Origin: Alphaproteobacteria bacterium | GTDB taxonomy: Bacteria > Pseudomonadota > Alphaproteobacteria > Micavibrionales > Micavibrionaceae | NCBI GenBank assembly: GCA_002690045.1 | Contig: NZDE01000010.1 | Span: 186,001 to 250,000, forward strand | Length of the DNA stretch: 64,000 nt | Reading direction: 5' to 3' | Shown: piece after piece, positions 16,387-25,359 of the stretch | Layout: each line of letters opens with the position of its first letter | Numbering within the stretch: the first letter of the stretch is position 1 | The notes under the pieces: model-generated | Told to the model about the DNA's origin: nothing | Seen by the model: only the letters and a program-made list of their open reading frames with translations | The model's database searches: none | Position numbers and translations under genes: made by a program

Positions 16387-18261
16387 TTAATGCATGCGTT
16401 TACTTTCATCAGATAAGTGCACTTTTGCCGATTTGTCAGTCAATGTGTTTAAGAACTCGTCAACTTTGTTTAGTTCAGTCCGTATCGCTTTCAATATATC
16501 TTCTTCGGTGATTGTTTTGTCATGAAATTCGGCGATCTGGCATAATTCAGCTAACTGTTCCGCGCCGATATTTGCGGATGAGCCTTTTAACTTATGGGCG
16601 GCGCGACACCAATCTTCGAGATTGTGGTCTTGCAACGTCTGTTCTAAGGTATCAAGCGTTTGGCGTGCTTGCTCAATAAAGATATTAAAGAACATTTTTT
16701 CTTCTTCAAGGTCGCCTTCTGTATAGCTACGTAGCCGCGCTAAGTTCACGGGGAGGTGTTCTATTCCATTTTCATTCATGAGCGCCAAGGTGTCTTCTGC
16801 ATTGGCTAAAGCATGGTTTTTTTCATGGGAATTGTATTGATTTTTTTTGTTTGGGTTGCCTACACCTTCTGGGGTGATTATATCTGCTGAAAAATAGATG
16901 CCTACGGCTTCTTGAACTAAGCTCGTTGTTATCGGTTTGTATAGCAGGCTGTTCATACCAGCATCAACACATTTGCGGCGTGTGGTTCTTGATGTATCTG
17001 CTGTCACGCCAATAATAATTGCCGGCTCGGTTTTATAAATGGCCTCAATTTCGCGTATCTTTTTGCTGGCCTGTAGCCCGTCTATACCAGGCATCTGACA
17101 ATCCATAAAAATGAGTTCATGACGATGCATATTGTAAATTTGTACAGCTTCTGCGCCACTAATAGCTTCATCAATGCGCGCGTGACGGAATTTAGATGCA
17201 AATTTATGTAGCAACATGACGTTCGCCGGATGGTCATCGACAATTAAAATACTAGGCGTTGTCGTGATTGGGGTATTTTTCGGGCGTTTTGTTTTTGCGC
17301 TATTTACGTGTGTTTCTCCTGCTTGTGTAATGTCGGTTGTTTCGTCACTATATGGTATTCTCAATTCAAGGGTATTGTTGCCGATAAATGATAAATCGGC
17401 ATTAAGGTGTGATATTAGCCGCTTTGTAACATAGGCGTTCATACTCACTTGTTTATCAGCTTCAAATAATTTTCTTATTTCGATTGCGTCGTCTTGTGCG
17501 TTTAATTTAATACGCATCTGAATGGCGCGGCGCTCTCCTAGGATTTCTATGGGGGCCAAGTTTACATGCATATTTACATCATTATAGGTGGTGATAACAT
17601 TTTGTAATATATTCTGCAGGAGGATCTTCAGGCTACTAATATCTAAGTCAGAGACCTTGCCAAAGTTGTAATCGGTTTGGCGTTCCATGGATATATTGTT
17701 CCACACGGCATAGGTCTGGGCGCGATCTAATATTTCTTCAATAGATTGGGATAGCTCGGATTGTGGCTGTGCGATCATATTATGATGTGCCTTGCCGTCA
17801 TTATAATCTAAATCAAATATATGTATCTGGTTTTCGGCAAGCGTATCTATTTTTGTAGTGGCGTTTAATATGGCGGCAATATGTTTTTCGTTTTCTTTTG
17901 TATCTGTATGCTGCGCGAGAATCTCGCAGCGGCCAATAATATCCGCAATATGGTCTTTAAGGCTTATTTCAGCGGTGTATAGCATATTGCTGACATCTGC
18001 ATCTTTGTGTGTCGATTTGTCGTTATTTGTGTGTAATATCTCACGTAATTTTTCGAATGCGGCGAATGTTACAAATGCGCCAAGTACACTTATAAAGTTA
18101 GCCTGTAATGCGGATAAAGACGTAATGCTGGCGCCGTAATATATATGGCTGGCCACTATAAGGCTTACTGATATAGCCAATAGTCTGAATAGGAACATGC
18201 TTGAGTGGAATGTTCTAAAAAAATGGTCTTGCTGATCTGTTACATTATTATCAATTTTCAT
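16387..18261 (-). CDS. Hybrid signalling protein: two TM helices, degenerate histidine-kinase core, receiver and HPt
   Basis: A 624-residue inner-membrane protein. Two hydrophobic helices lie at about 22-42 and 50-70. A dimerisation-like helix (about 98-120, His104) and an ATPase-like region (about 170-305) follow, but I find no canonical H-box, N-box or DxGxG motif. The receiver domain (337-455) is intact: acidic pair D342/D343, phospho-Asp D387 in FMDCQMPGIDG, and Lys442. The HPt domain (about 505-605) has His556 in AAHKLKGSSANIG. It may act as a phosphorelay hub fed by another kinase. A cognate regulator is not nearby. Confidence 0.8.
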   Translation of the reverse strand: MKIDNNVTDQQDHFFRTFHSSMFLFRLLAISVSLIVASHIYYGASITSLSALQANFISVLGAFVTFAAFEKLREILHTNNDKSTHKDADVSNMLYTAEISLKDHIADIIGRCEILAQHTDTKENEKHIAAILNATTKIDTLAENQIHIFDLDYNDGKAHHNMIAQPQSELSQSIEEILDRAQTYAVWNNISMERQTDYNFGKVSDLDISSLKILLQNILQNVITTYNDVNMHVNLAPIEILGERRAIQMRIKLNAQDDAIEIRKLFEADKQVSMNAYVTKRLISHLNADLSFIGNNTLELRIPYSDETTDITQAGETHVNSAKTKRPKNTPITTTPSILIVDDHPANVMLLHKFASKFRHARIDEAISGAEAVQIYNMHRHELIFMDCQMPGIDGLQASKKIREIEAIYKTEPAIIIGVTADTSRTTRRKCVDAGMNSLLYKPITTSLVQEAVGIYFSADIITPEGVGNPNKKNQYNSHEKNHALANAEDTLALMNENGIEHLPVNLARLRSYTEGDLEEEKMFFNIFIEQARQTLDTLEQTLQDHNLEDWCRAAHKLKGSSANIGAEQLAELCQIAEFHDKTITEEDILKAIRTELNKVDEFLNTLTDKSAKVHLSDESKRMH

Positions 18262-18554
18262 TCGCGCCGCCTAGATATTTTGGTTAAACCTCTTGCGAAA
18301 GATGTAAAGATATCTAGATGCTATTTCCATATTACCTTGGGTTGCGTTACTTATTCTTTAACTTTAAGTCGCATTTTAGATAATTTATATGGCTGTGAAA
18401 CCTTTTATTATATAGGGTTTTGTGGGCGCTCCTTGTTAATGCGCTGAATCTATTCATAAGAAGTTCTGTGGCGTTAATCTTTTTTTTACGATATGATGGG
18501 CAGTATAGAGCTGTAGAATACACGCGTCTTTTTCAAATTCTTTGGAGCAAATTC

Positions 18555-19040
18555 ATGCGATTATCATTTCTTTCTTTTGTTGCAGTAGCAAGTCTATCTA
18601 TATCATCAATGGCACAGGCTGACCCTAAATGGTCTTCTTGGGGTGGTTGGGATACAGGTTTTGGTGCGATGAATCGCGCGAATTATGATTTCTCACCATA
18701 TTTGGATGACCCGCAGTTTTCGCATCCTTCATATAATGAAAACCGTGATTGGCAACCTGCGCATTGGGTTGATCAGTTTGATGGTGGCGCGGAAGAATTT
18801 ATTCGCCGTGGGTATCATGCGGAAATTATTCATGATCAGAAAATGAAAGATGGCGTACCCGTTTTGGTTGTCGGGCCAAAGTTTTATAGCCTTTCTGCAT
18901 ATGATCAGCGCCGCTATGTGCGTACAGTCGATTATATTTATGGTACAAGCGCACATGCCCCGTTTGTTATGGTTGTACGTGACTGGAAATCAGGTCATGT
19001 TGTTGGTGCACTTGATAAAGACCATATTACATTCCAATAA
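18555..19040 (+). CDS. Small exported protein of unknown function
   Basis: A 161-residue protein with a clear signal peptide (residues 1-21, cleavage after MAQA). The mature part is rich in Trp, Tyr and Asp near its N-terminus (WSSWGGWDTGFGAM) and has a compact basic C-terminal part. I do not recognise the family. The frame is open 135 bp upstream, but ATG 18555 with TGGAG before it gives the signal peptide directly. It lies between the divergent hybrid sensor gene and ctaB. Confidence 0.65.
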   Translation: MRLSFLSFVAVASLSISSMAQADPKWSSWGGWDTGFGAMNRANYDFSPYLDDPQFSHPSYNENRDWQPAHWVDQFDGGAEEFIRRGYHAEIIHDQKMKDGVPVLVVGPKFYSLSAYDQRRYVRTVDYIYGTSAHAPFVMVVRDWKSGHVVGALDKDHITFQ

Positions 19041-19129
19041 TTTTCATCTATACCGTGGACGCATGACGCATAACGCTTGATTCTTTATGGATATAGGACT
19101 AGAAATACCTCTTGTGAGGAGCAAGAGGT

Positions 19130-20038
19130 ATGAACACATCAACATCTGAAATTGTCGAACCACAATCACCGCCGCAGCAAGATGCAAGCGTGCGTGATTA
19201 TTGGCAGCTGCTAAAACCGCGCGTTATGTCGTTGGTGGTTTTTAGTGGTTTTGTTGGCCTGTGGATTGCACCGGGGCGTGAAGATATGCATCCGGCTTTG
19301 GCGGCCATTGCGATTTTGTGTTTGGCGGTTGGTGCGGGTGCATCGGGCGCAATTAATATGTGGTATGACCGTGATATTGACCGTGTCATGAAGCGGACGA
19401 AAAACCGCCCGATTCCTTTGGGACGTATTTTACCAGAAGATGCTTTAGGTTTCGCGTTAGTGCTCTCTGTCCTCTCTATTACCGTATTGGCGCTAGCCAC
19501 GAATTATATGGCGGCGGGCGTATTGGCCTTCGCAAGTTTCTTTTATGCTGTGATTTATACGATGTTATTAAAACGTTCAACCGCACAGAATATTGTTATT
19601 GGCGGCGCTGCAGGGGCATTTCCACCAGTTGTTGGTTGGGTGTCTGTTACTGGGCAGCTCGACCCGATGGCGTTTTGGCTGTTTATGATTATCTTCTTAT
19701 GGACGCCGCCGCATTTTTGGGCGCTCGCGCTTGTGTCAAATGAAGACTACAAAAAAGCGAATATTCCAATGATGCCTTTGGTCGCGGGGGATCAATCTAC
19801 ACGGGTACAGATGCTTATTTACGCGGCTATTTTGCTGGCTGTGTCGCTCGTCCCTTGGTTTATGGGCTATGCCGGTTTAATTTATGGCGTGTCGGCACTG
19901 GTGCTTGGCGGGCTATTCCTTGTCAGTTCAATTAAGGTTTTACTGGACAAATCTGATAAAGCTGCCAAACTTATGTTCGGGTATTCAATTCTGTACCTAT
20001 TCTTATTGTTTTTTGCGTTAATGGTGGATCATGGTTGA
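19130..20038 (+). CDS. ctaB: Protoheme IX farnesyltransferase (heme O synthase)
   Basis: A 302-residue UbiA-superfamily membrane prenyltransferase that adds the farnesyl group to heme B to make heme O for terminal oxidases. The first Asp motif is NMWYDRDIDRVMKRTKNRP; later comes the WTPPHFWALAL region and the second DYKKANIPMMP loop. About nine transmembrane helices. GAGG precedes the ATG. The next gene (coxF-like) overlaps its stop by 8 bp. The usual neighbours ctaC, ctaD, ctaG and ctaE are absent here. Confidence 0.95.
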   Translation: MNTSTSEIVEPQSPPQQDASVRDYWQLLKPRVMSLVVFSGFVGLWIAPGREDMHPALAAIAILCLAVGAGASGAINMWYDRDIDRVMKRTKNRPIPLGRILPEDALGFALVLSVLSITVLALATNYMAAGVLAFASFFYAVIYTMLLKRSTAQNIVIGGAAGAFPPVVGWVSVTGQLDPMAFWLFMIIFLWTPPHFWALALVSNEDYKKANIPMMPLVAGDQSTRVQMLIYAAILLAVSLVPWFMGYAGLIYGVSALVLGGLFLVSSIKVLLDKSDKAAKLMFGYSILYLFLLFFALMVDHG

Positions 20039-20195
20039 TAAAGACAACACAACATCTTCAGAAAGTGAATCTATGCAAACGGGCGTTTCTAAAAATCGTC
20101 GCGCACGAAACTTCATGATATTGGGTTTAATTCTTGGCCTCGTGGCAATTATATGGGTCGTCACAATGCTTAAAATCACAGGGGGAGCGTCTTAA
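20031..20195 (+). CDS. coxF: CoxF-like small single-span membrane protein
   Basis: A 54-residue ORF that starts at ATG 20031 inside the end of ctaB and stops at 20193-20195, directly touching the next ATG. It has a polar N-terminus, a basic stretch (SKNRRARN) and one transmembrane helix ending in WVVTMLKITGG. That layout and its place right after ctaB match the small CoxF proteins of alphaproteobacterial cytochrome c oxidase operons. The gene is too short for many ORF callers. The symbol rests on size, topology, the VVTMLK-type tail and position, not on a database match. Confidence 0.75.
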   Translation: MVDKDNTTSSESESMQTGVSKNRRARNFMILGLILGLVAIIWVVTMLKITGGAS

Positions 20196-20528
20196 ATGTC
20201 TAAGGCTTTATCGTTCAAAACCGTTCTAGCTTGTTTTGTTTTGTCATTTGCAATTGCGCCGATGTCTTTTGCGCAGGATATTGATCCGATGGATCCGTGG
20301 AAGGAAGATCGCGCAGCACATCAGGAAAACATAGACGCGCAATATGAGAAGTATCAGGAACGCTGGCCTGAGTATTATAAAGAGCGTTATAAAGTTGATG
20401 GCGTTGGTGTGCAGGATAAAGAAGCCAAGCGTAAAGCCTATGAAGAAGCAAATGCACCTGTTGAGCTTTCTGCGGATGAAGACAGCGCTGCTGATGGCGA
20501 AAACGAAGAAACTGACGCGCAAGAATAA
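20196..20528 (+). CDS. Small exported acidic protein of unknown function
   Basis: A 110-residue protein with a signal peptide (cleavage after SFAQ region, about residue 26). The mature part is rich in Tyr, Lys and Glu (EKYQERWPEYYKERYK) and ends in an acidic tail. Its ATG follows the coxF stop with no gap, so it belongs to the ctaB-coxF unit. Not recognised; a periplasmic role linked to the oxidase is only inference from position. Confidence 0.65.
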   Translation: MSKALSFKTVLACFVLSFAIAPMSFAQDIDPMDPWKEDRAAHQENIDAQYEKYQERWPEYYKERYKVDGVGVQDKEAKRKAYEEANAPVELSADEDSAADGENEETDAQE

Positions 20529-20534
20529 TTTTTC

Positions 20535-21839
20535 ATGTCAAAAGAAGTATCTAAACAGCGCAATGTTTTGCGTGACGAAGCTTTATATATCTTAAAAACA
20601 AACTCACGTGACAACCGTTATACTGTCCCGAGTGATCGGCTTTACCCCTATCAATGGAATTGGGATAGCGGTTTTATTGCGCTGGGGATCGCGACATATG
20701 ATTTTGACCGCGCTGTGGCTGAACTTGAAAGTTTAATGGAGGGGCAGTGGCATAACGGGATGGTCCCGCATATTGTGTTCCATGAATTTGAAGAACATTA
20801 CGCCCCCGGCCCACTGGACTGGCAAGTGCCAACAGGAACAACAACCAAAGCTGATGTCTGCACATCGGGCATCACGCAGCCGCCAATAATGGGCAGCGTT
20901 TTATGGCGTTTATATGAACGTTGTGATAATCGCGATGATTACCAACACCGTTTTAACCAGCTATATACGCAAATTAAGGCCTATCACGATTGGTTTATGG
21001 GACGTCGGACGAGTGCGCCTTCTCATGATTTGGTGAAATGTCTGCATCCTTGGGAAAGTGGGATGGATAATCTGCCGAACTGGGACAAGCTGGTTGATGA
21101 AGTGCCGCGCGGCGATACATCACAATTCCGCCGCAAGGATTTAAAAGGTGATAATGCATCTCAGCGTCCACATGATTCTGACTATCAGGCTTATATGTCA
21201 CTTGTGTATCACTACCGTGCGATTGGTTATGACTCTGTTGATCTGCTGCCACAGGCACATTTTAAGGTTTATGATTTGGTGCTAAATTCTCTATTGTTGC
21301 GCAGTGCGCATGATATGGCGCTGCTGGCACAAGATATAAAGCCTGAACATGGCGTTTATTGGCAGGGGCAAATTCAGACTTTGACGCAGGGGCTACAAAA
21401 ATTATGGTCGGAAGAGCACCATGCGTTTTTAAGTGATAATGCGGTCGATAGTACGCCTTTACTGCCGATTACCTGTGCATCGTTCTTACCGTTATTTGCA
21501 CGTGCAGCGAATGAATCGCAGGCACAGCAGCTTGCGGATCTCTACCGTGATTGGCGCGATGTTTATCCGTATTCAGTGCCAACGACTGACCCACGTAGCA
21601 GTAAATTTGAAATGGAACGTTATTGGCGTGGGCCGATATGGATTAATACTAACTGGATGATAGCCGAAGGCTTTAAGGCTTATGGTTTTGACGATATAGC
21701 CGAAGAAATTCGCAATGATAGCCGTGCATTAATTGAACAACACGGCTTTTACGAATATTTTACGCCAAACGGCGCTAAAGGCCTTGGTGCTAGCCAATTT
21801 TCATGGAGCGCGGCGCTCGCGCTGTATTGGTTATTTTAA
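20535..21839 (+). CDS. GH63-family glycoside hydrolase (mannosyl/glucosylglycerate hydrolase-like)
   Basis: A 434-residue (alpha/alpha)6-barrel enzyme. Family motifs: WNWDSGF (41-47), HPWESGMDN (171-179) with the likely catalytic acid D178, [11 protein letters not shown] (364-374), and FYEYF with the likely base E407, followed by FSWSAAL. The short, single-domain size matches bacterial GH63 enzymes acting on mannosylglycerate or glucosylglycerate, which are compatible solutes; other small alpha-glucosides are possible. No signal peptide, so cytoplasmic. It follows the exported acidic protein by 6 bp; its 3' end overlaps the convergent msrB end by 4 bp. Confidence 0.8.
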   Translation: MSKEVSKQRNVLRDEALYILKTNSRDNRYTVPSDRLYPYQWNWDSGFIALGIATYDFDRAVAELESLMEGQWHNGMVPHIVFHEFEEHYAPGPLDWQVPTGTTTKADVCTSGITQPPIMGSVLWRLYERCDNRDDYQHRFNQLYTQIKAYHDWFMGRRTSAPSHDLVKCLHPWESGMDNLPNWDKLVDEVPRGDTSQFRRKDLKGDNASQRPHDSDYQAYMSLVYHYRAIGYDSVDLLPQAHFKVYDLVLNSLLLRSAHDMALLAQDIKPEHGVYWQGQIQTLTQGLQKLWSEEHHAFLSDNAVDSTPLLPITCASFLPLFARAANESQAQQLADLYRDWRDVYPYSVPTTDPRSSKFEMERYWRGPIWINTNWMIAEGFKAYGFDDIAEEIRNDSRALIEQHGFYEYFTPNGAKGLGASQFSWSAALALYWLF

Positions 21840-22222
21840 CCTGTCTTTGGCGTAAAGTTTAACGCGGCACCATTAATGCAATAGCGCAGACCAGTCGGCT
21901 TTGGCCCATCTGGGAAGACATGCCCCATATGGCCACCGCATTTGGCGCAATGAATTTCTGTGCGCGCATAACCAATGTCATAATCTGTATCTTCGCCTAG
22001 GGCTTTCTCATTGATTGGTGCGTAAAAAGAGGGCCAACCAGAGCCGCTATCATATTTATGTTCAGATGAGAAAAGTTGTTCACCGCAACCGGCGCAGTGA
22101 AATACGCCTTGGCGCTTTTCATCATTCAGGGGCGATGTAAAAGCGCGCTCAGTGCCTTTTTCATGCAAGATGCGGCGCTGTTCATACGTTAGGCCGCATT
22201 TACCGCTAGAGCAATCATTCAT
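21836..22222 (-). CDS. msrB: Peptide-methionine (R)-S-oxide reductase MsrB
   Basis: A 128-residue repair enzyme reducing methionine-R-sulfoxide in proteins. Two CxxC pairs for zinc (CAGC and CAKC), the SGSGWPSF motif, and the catalytic Cys in [12 protein letters not shown] are all present. I prefer ATG 22222, whose first base is the last base of the gloA stop (GGAGA 7 bp upstream), over ATG 22228, which sits too close to that ribosome binding site. It is translationally linked to gloA. Confidence 0.93.
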   Translation of the reverse strand: MNDCSSGKCGLTYEQRRILHEKGTERAFTSPLNDEKRQGVFHCAGCGEQLFSSEHKYDSGSGWPSFYAPINEKALGEDTDYDIGYARTEIHCAKCGGHMGHVFPDGPKPTGLRYCINGAALNFTPKTG

Positions 22223-22662
22223 TACCATTCTCCGCTATTGGCCATATCTTTCCACGGGGCTTGTGGCGGCAGGGCTTCGCCTTTTTGTAATAGTTCGATA
22301 GAGATATTGTCAGGCGAACGGATAAACGCCATATAACCATCGCGCGGTGGGCGGTTAATTGTGACGCCCTTGTCCATTAGGTCCTGACAGGTTTTATAAA
22401 TATCATCGACGCGATAGGCGAGATGCCCAAAATTACGGCCGCCGTCATAGTCTTCACTATCCCAGTTATAAGTCAGTTCAACTAAGGGCGCTTTGTTCTG
22501 TTTAGCGCGTTCAACATCATTCGGGGCGGCAAGGAATATTAGTGTAAAGCGCCCAGCTTCATGTTCGCTGCGGGAGACTTCGATTAAACCAAGTTTATTG
22601 CAGTAGAAGTCGAGCGATTCATCAAGGTCTTTGATGCGCACCATTGTGTGTAGATATTCCAT
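22222..22662 (-). CDS. gloA: Lactoylglutathione lyase (glyoxalase I)
   Basis: A 146-residue VOC-fold enzyme converting the methylglyoxal-glutathione hemithioacetal to S-lactoylglutathione. The four metal ligands are visible: His5 (YLHTMVR), Glu in [10 protein letters not shown], His in [10 protein letters not shown], and Glu in ISIELLQ. Length and motif order are normal. It is the first gene of a gloA-msrB pair, both stress-related. Confidence 0.92.
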   Translation of the reverse strand: MEYLHTMVRIKDLDESLDFYCNKLGLIEVSRSEHEAGRFTLIFLAAPNDVERAKQNKAPLVELTYNWDSEDYDGGRNFGHLAYRVDDIYKTCQDLMDKGVTINRPPRDGYMAFIRSPDNISIELLQKGEALPPQAPWKDMANSGEW

Positions 22663-22737
22663 TATTCGTCCTTATAGTGTGATTCTGTTTCTATAAGGTA
22701 ATGATAGGGCGCGGGCTGGGATTTTAAAGCGCAAATG

Positions 22738-22767
22738 TAAAAAAGACCACCAAATGGTGGTCTTTTT
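22738..22767 (-). terminator. Terminator after ahpD
   Basis: Perfect 12-bp stem AAAAGACCACCA (22741-22752) / TGGTGGTCTTTT (22755-22766). Read on the minus strand it ends in six T residues. Confidence 0.88.
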
Positions 22768-22789
22768 CGAGGGGGGTATAGTGAACGTG

Positions 22790-23323
22790 TTATGCGGCGA
22801 TGGCTTCTTCGCCGTCTAATGTTGCTGCAATCGCGTGAATGACAGAGCCCACGCGGATAGCTGTTTGAATTTGTTCTTTGCTTAGGCCGTGCTTAAGAAG
22901 TTCGGCTTCATGCGCATCAATACACATGCCGCAGCCATTAATGGCTGAAACCGCCAATGACCATAGTTCAAAGTCGACTTTATCAACGCCGGGGTTACCA
23001 ATAATGTTCATGCGTAGTTTTGCTTGCATTGTTTGGTAATCTTTATTCGATGATAAGTGCACGAAGCGGTAATAAATATTGTTCATACCCATGATTGATG
23101 CGGCGGCTTTCGCGCCATCAAAAGCGGCGGCGTTAAGGTAGCCTTCGGCTTCAGCAGAAATTTCTTTGATAACTGTGGCATTACGTGATGCCAATGCCGA
23201 TGCCAAGAATGTACCCCAAAGTTGCTGTTCGTTTAGGCTTTCATCAGATGCAAGGCTTGAAAGGTTGAGTTTCAGATCTTTTGCGTAATCAGGGATTTTA
23301 CCTTTTAAATTGTCTATAGACAT
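22790..23323 (-). CDS. ahpD: Alkylhydroperoxidase AhpD
   Basis: A 177-residue carboxymuconolactone-decarboxylase-family protein that reduces AhpC. The catalytic thiol pair is C131/C134 in [11 protein letters not shown], with the conserved His at 138 and upstream Glu residues for proton relay. Length is normal. It follows ahpC by 87 bp with a hairpin in between. In actinobacteria and some proteobacteria AhpD, with lipoyl proteins, replaces AhpF as the AhpC reductant; no ahpF is present here. Confidence 0.93.
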   Translation of the reverse strand: MSIDNLKGKIPDYAKDLKLNLSSLASDESLNEQQLWGTFLASALASRNATVIKEISAEAEGYLNAAAFDGAKAAASIMGMNNIYYRFVHLSSNKDYQTMQAKLRMNIIGNPGVDKVDFELWSLAVSAINGCGMCIDAHEAELLKHGLSKEQIQTAIRVGSVIHAIAATLDGEEAIAA

Positions 23324-23348
23324 TATGTGTTACTCCTAAAAAAGTTAG

Positions 23349-23379
23349 AAAAAAGGCCGACTGTGCTTAACAGCCAGCC
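23349..23379 (-). terminator. Hairpin with T tract between ahpC and ahpD (partial terminator)
   Basis: Read on the minus strand, a 10-bp stem (23370-23379 with 23355-23364, two wobble pairs, 5-nt loop) is followed by six T residues. It would reduce read-through from ahpC into ahpD and give more AhpC than AhpD. Confidence 0.7.
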
Positions 23380-23410
23380 CTCATTCGAGACTAGTTATAT
23401 TGTGGCTGAA

Positions 23411-23995
23411 TTATTCAGCAGCAATTTTTGTTGCTTCGTTCGCTACGTCGATTACATCGCCGCCAACTGGACGGTTACATGGGCATAGCTCATCAGTTTG
23501 AAGTGCGTCTACGATACGTAGGACTTCTTTAGGGTTACGACCAACGTTCAAACCGTTTACAGAAACGTGCTGAATGACATTGTGTGGGTCAACAACGAAT
23601 GTCGCGCGAAGTGCAACGCCTGCTGAAAGGTCACGAATGCCTAGGCCGTCTACCAATGTGCCGTTTGTATCTGCAAATGACCATTGTGTAAGTTTCGCAA
23701 GGTCAGCGTGTTCACGGCGCCATGCAAGCTTACAGAATTCGTTATCTGTGCTGCCGCCAAGAACAACAACATCACGATCAGCAAATTCTTCGTTCAATTT
23801 CGCGAATTCAACAATCTCTGTTGGGCAGATGAATGTGAAGTCTTTAGGGTAGAAGAAAATAACTTTCCACTTACCTTCGAAGCTGCTTTCTGTGATTGTT
23901 TCAAACGCGCTTTCGCCGTTTTCTTCGTGTTTCATGAAACCAGGTTTTACGCCAGTTACTTCAAATTCTGGTAGTACGTCACCAATGCCTAACAT
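23411..23995 (-). CDS. ahpC: Peroxiredoxin AhpC (AhpD-coupled type)
   Basis: A 194-residue 2-Cys peroxiredoxin that reduces hydrogen peroxide and organic peroxides. The peroxidatic Cys57 is in DFTFICPTE, and the C-terminal LCPCNRPVGG carries C171 and C173. That paired Cys tail resembles the AhpD-dependent AhpC of mycobacteria rather than the AhpF-dependent type, in keeping with the ahpD gene downstream. AAGGAGAG precedes the ATG. It is divergent from oxyR across a shared operator. Confidence 0.93.
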   Translation of the reverse strand: MLGIGDVLPEFEVTGVKPGFMKHEENGESAFETITESSFEGKWKVIFFYPKDFTFICPTEIVEFAKLNEEFADRDVVVLGGSTDNEFCKLAWRREHADLAKLTQWSFADTNGTLVDGLGIRDLSAGVALRATFVVDPHNVIQHVSVNGLNVGRNPKEVLRIVDALQTDELCPCNRPVGGDVIDVANEATKIAAE

Positions 23996-24089
23996 CTATA
24001 CTCTCCTTGAGTTTTCGGGTTTAAAAATCTTATGGTTCTTTTTCGCATGAGTCGCACATGAATTCAAACGAGTATTTTCACTTTTTCCT

Positions 24090-24126
24090 ATCGTTTTTTT
24101 CGATAGCTGTGCTATATAATCTATCG
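24090..24126. promoter_or_regulatory. OxyR operator between ahpC and oxyR
   Basis: Four ATAG/CTAT-like tetranucleotides start at 24090 (ATCG), 24101 (CGAT), 24112 (CTAT) and 24123 (ATCG), each exactly 11 bp apart, the geometry of an OxyR tetramer site. The first pair forms a CTATCG-T7-CGATAG palindrome. A TATAAT at 24115-24120 inside the site could be the oxyR -10 element, suggesting autoregulation together with activation of divergent ahpC. No footprint data; inferred from spacing and context. Confidence 0.6.
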
Positions 24127-24154
24127 GTATTATAAATAATATTTGGAGTGACTT

Positions 24155-25060
24155 ATGTACCCAACCTTTAGGCAAATTGAATATTTACGTGCTGTGGCGG
24201 ATACACGCTCATTTAGTGAGGCAGCTAAACATTGTCATGTAACGCAGTCGACCTTAAGTGCAGGAATTAAAGACCTTGAGAATATATTAGGTGTGCAGCT
24301 TTTTGTGCGTACTAGCCGTGAAGTTTATCTGACGCCAGAAGGGCATGTGCTTTATGAGGATAGTCATAAGGTGTTTGATGATCTTAATCAATTTGTGCAG
24401 ACAGCGAAGACATTTGGGTCTGATAAAGGGGGTGTGTTACGTGTAGGAATTATTCCAACAATTGCACCTTATTTGCTTCGTCCAGTGTATCAGGCGCTGC
24501 ATGAGAAATATTCTGACATGCATATTCATTTGCATGAGGATATTAGTTCGGCTCTAGTTGATGGACTTAATAAAAAGTCGTTGGATATTGTTGTGCTCGC
24601 TTTTCCTTATCCGATTGGCTCTTATGGACATGATATTATCGGTAGTGATCCGCTCGATTTAATTGCACATAAGGATTTTGATATAGGCGAAGCGGATAAG
24701 CCGATTACTTTGCAACATGTTGAAAACTTGCCGATGATTATGCTCGCCGATGGGCATTGTCTGCGTGACCATGCGCTGGCGGCGTGTAGTATTGGTACGC
24801 AGGATGTTAAGCCAAGTTATCAGGCCGTGACGATGGCATCATTAATGGAAATGGTTGGGGCGGGACTTGGTGTGACCCTTGTACCGCGCTTGATGATTGA
24901 AAGTAAGAACTTTGTGTTGCCTGATGGGGTTGTACGTTATCGCTTTGCATCTCCTACACCTGCACGGCAAATTGGGATTATTTGGCAAAGTGCGTATTTG
25001 AAAGAAAAGGCGATGGATATAAAGAATATTTCTCAAGACATGCTTTTGCGTTTGACATAA
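24155..25060 (+). CDS. oxyR: Hydrogen-peroxide sensor regulator OxyR (LysR family)
   Basis: A 301-residue LysR-type activator. The N-terminal HTH (FRQIEYLRAVADTRSFSEAA) is followed by the effector domain. The redox pair is present as C202 and C211 in HCLRDHALAACS, equivalent in spacing to C199/C208 of E. coli OxyR, so it can form the activating disulfide. TTGGAG precedes the ATG. It is divergent from ahpC, whose transcription it probably activates. Confidence 0.93.
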   Translation: MYPTFRQIEYLRAVADTRSFSEAAKHCHVTQSTLSAGIKDLENILGVQLFVRTSREVYLTPEGHVLYEDSHKVFDDLNQFVQTAKTFGSDKGGVLRVGIIPTIAPYLLRPVYQALHEKYSDMHIHLHEDISSALVDGLNKKSLDIVVLAFPYPIGSYGHDIIGSDPLDLIAHKDFDIGEADKPITLQHVENLPMIMLADGHCLRDHALAACSIGTQDVKPSYQAVTMASLMEMVGAGLGVTLVPRLMIESKNFVLPDGVVRYRFASPTPARQIGIIWQSAYLKEKAMDIKNISQDMLLRLT

Positions 25061-25105
25061 ACCCTTTCTTTTGTGTAGGTTAAAGCAGAAATTAAGGAGT
25101 TTGAA

Positions 25106-25333
25106 ATGAAGATTTGGCCTATGTTTGCTTTATGTGCAGCGCTTAATGGCGCTAGTGTTGGGCTTGAGTTATCTAGTGATGAAAAAGACTTCGGGAATGT
25201 TATGTTTCATGGCGGCTTGGCTCTATTATGGGGCAGTCTTGCATATGGGCGCTATCGTGAAGATGAAGCAAATAAGCCAGATAAAAAGAAAGACAAAGAT
25301 AAAACGGATTTTGACCGTTTTGATATTATGTGA
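25106..25333 (+). CDS. Small membrane-associated protein of unknown function
   Basis: A 75-residue protein with two short hydrophobic stretches (about 3-20 and 31-48) and a Lys/Asp-rich cytoplasmic tail (DKKKDKDKTDFDRF). AAGGAG lies 8 bp before the ATG, which supports it as a real gene. It follows oxyR by 45 bp and may share its transcript. Family not recognised. Confidence 0.6.
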   Translation: MKIWPMFALCAALNGASVGLELSSDEKDFGNVMFHGGLALLWGSLAYGRYREDEANKPDKKKDKDKTDFDRFDIM

Positions 25334-25359
25334 TGATATGACTAGATCGGGGAGGATCT

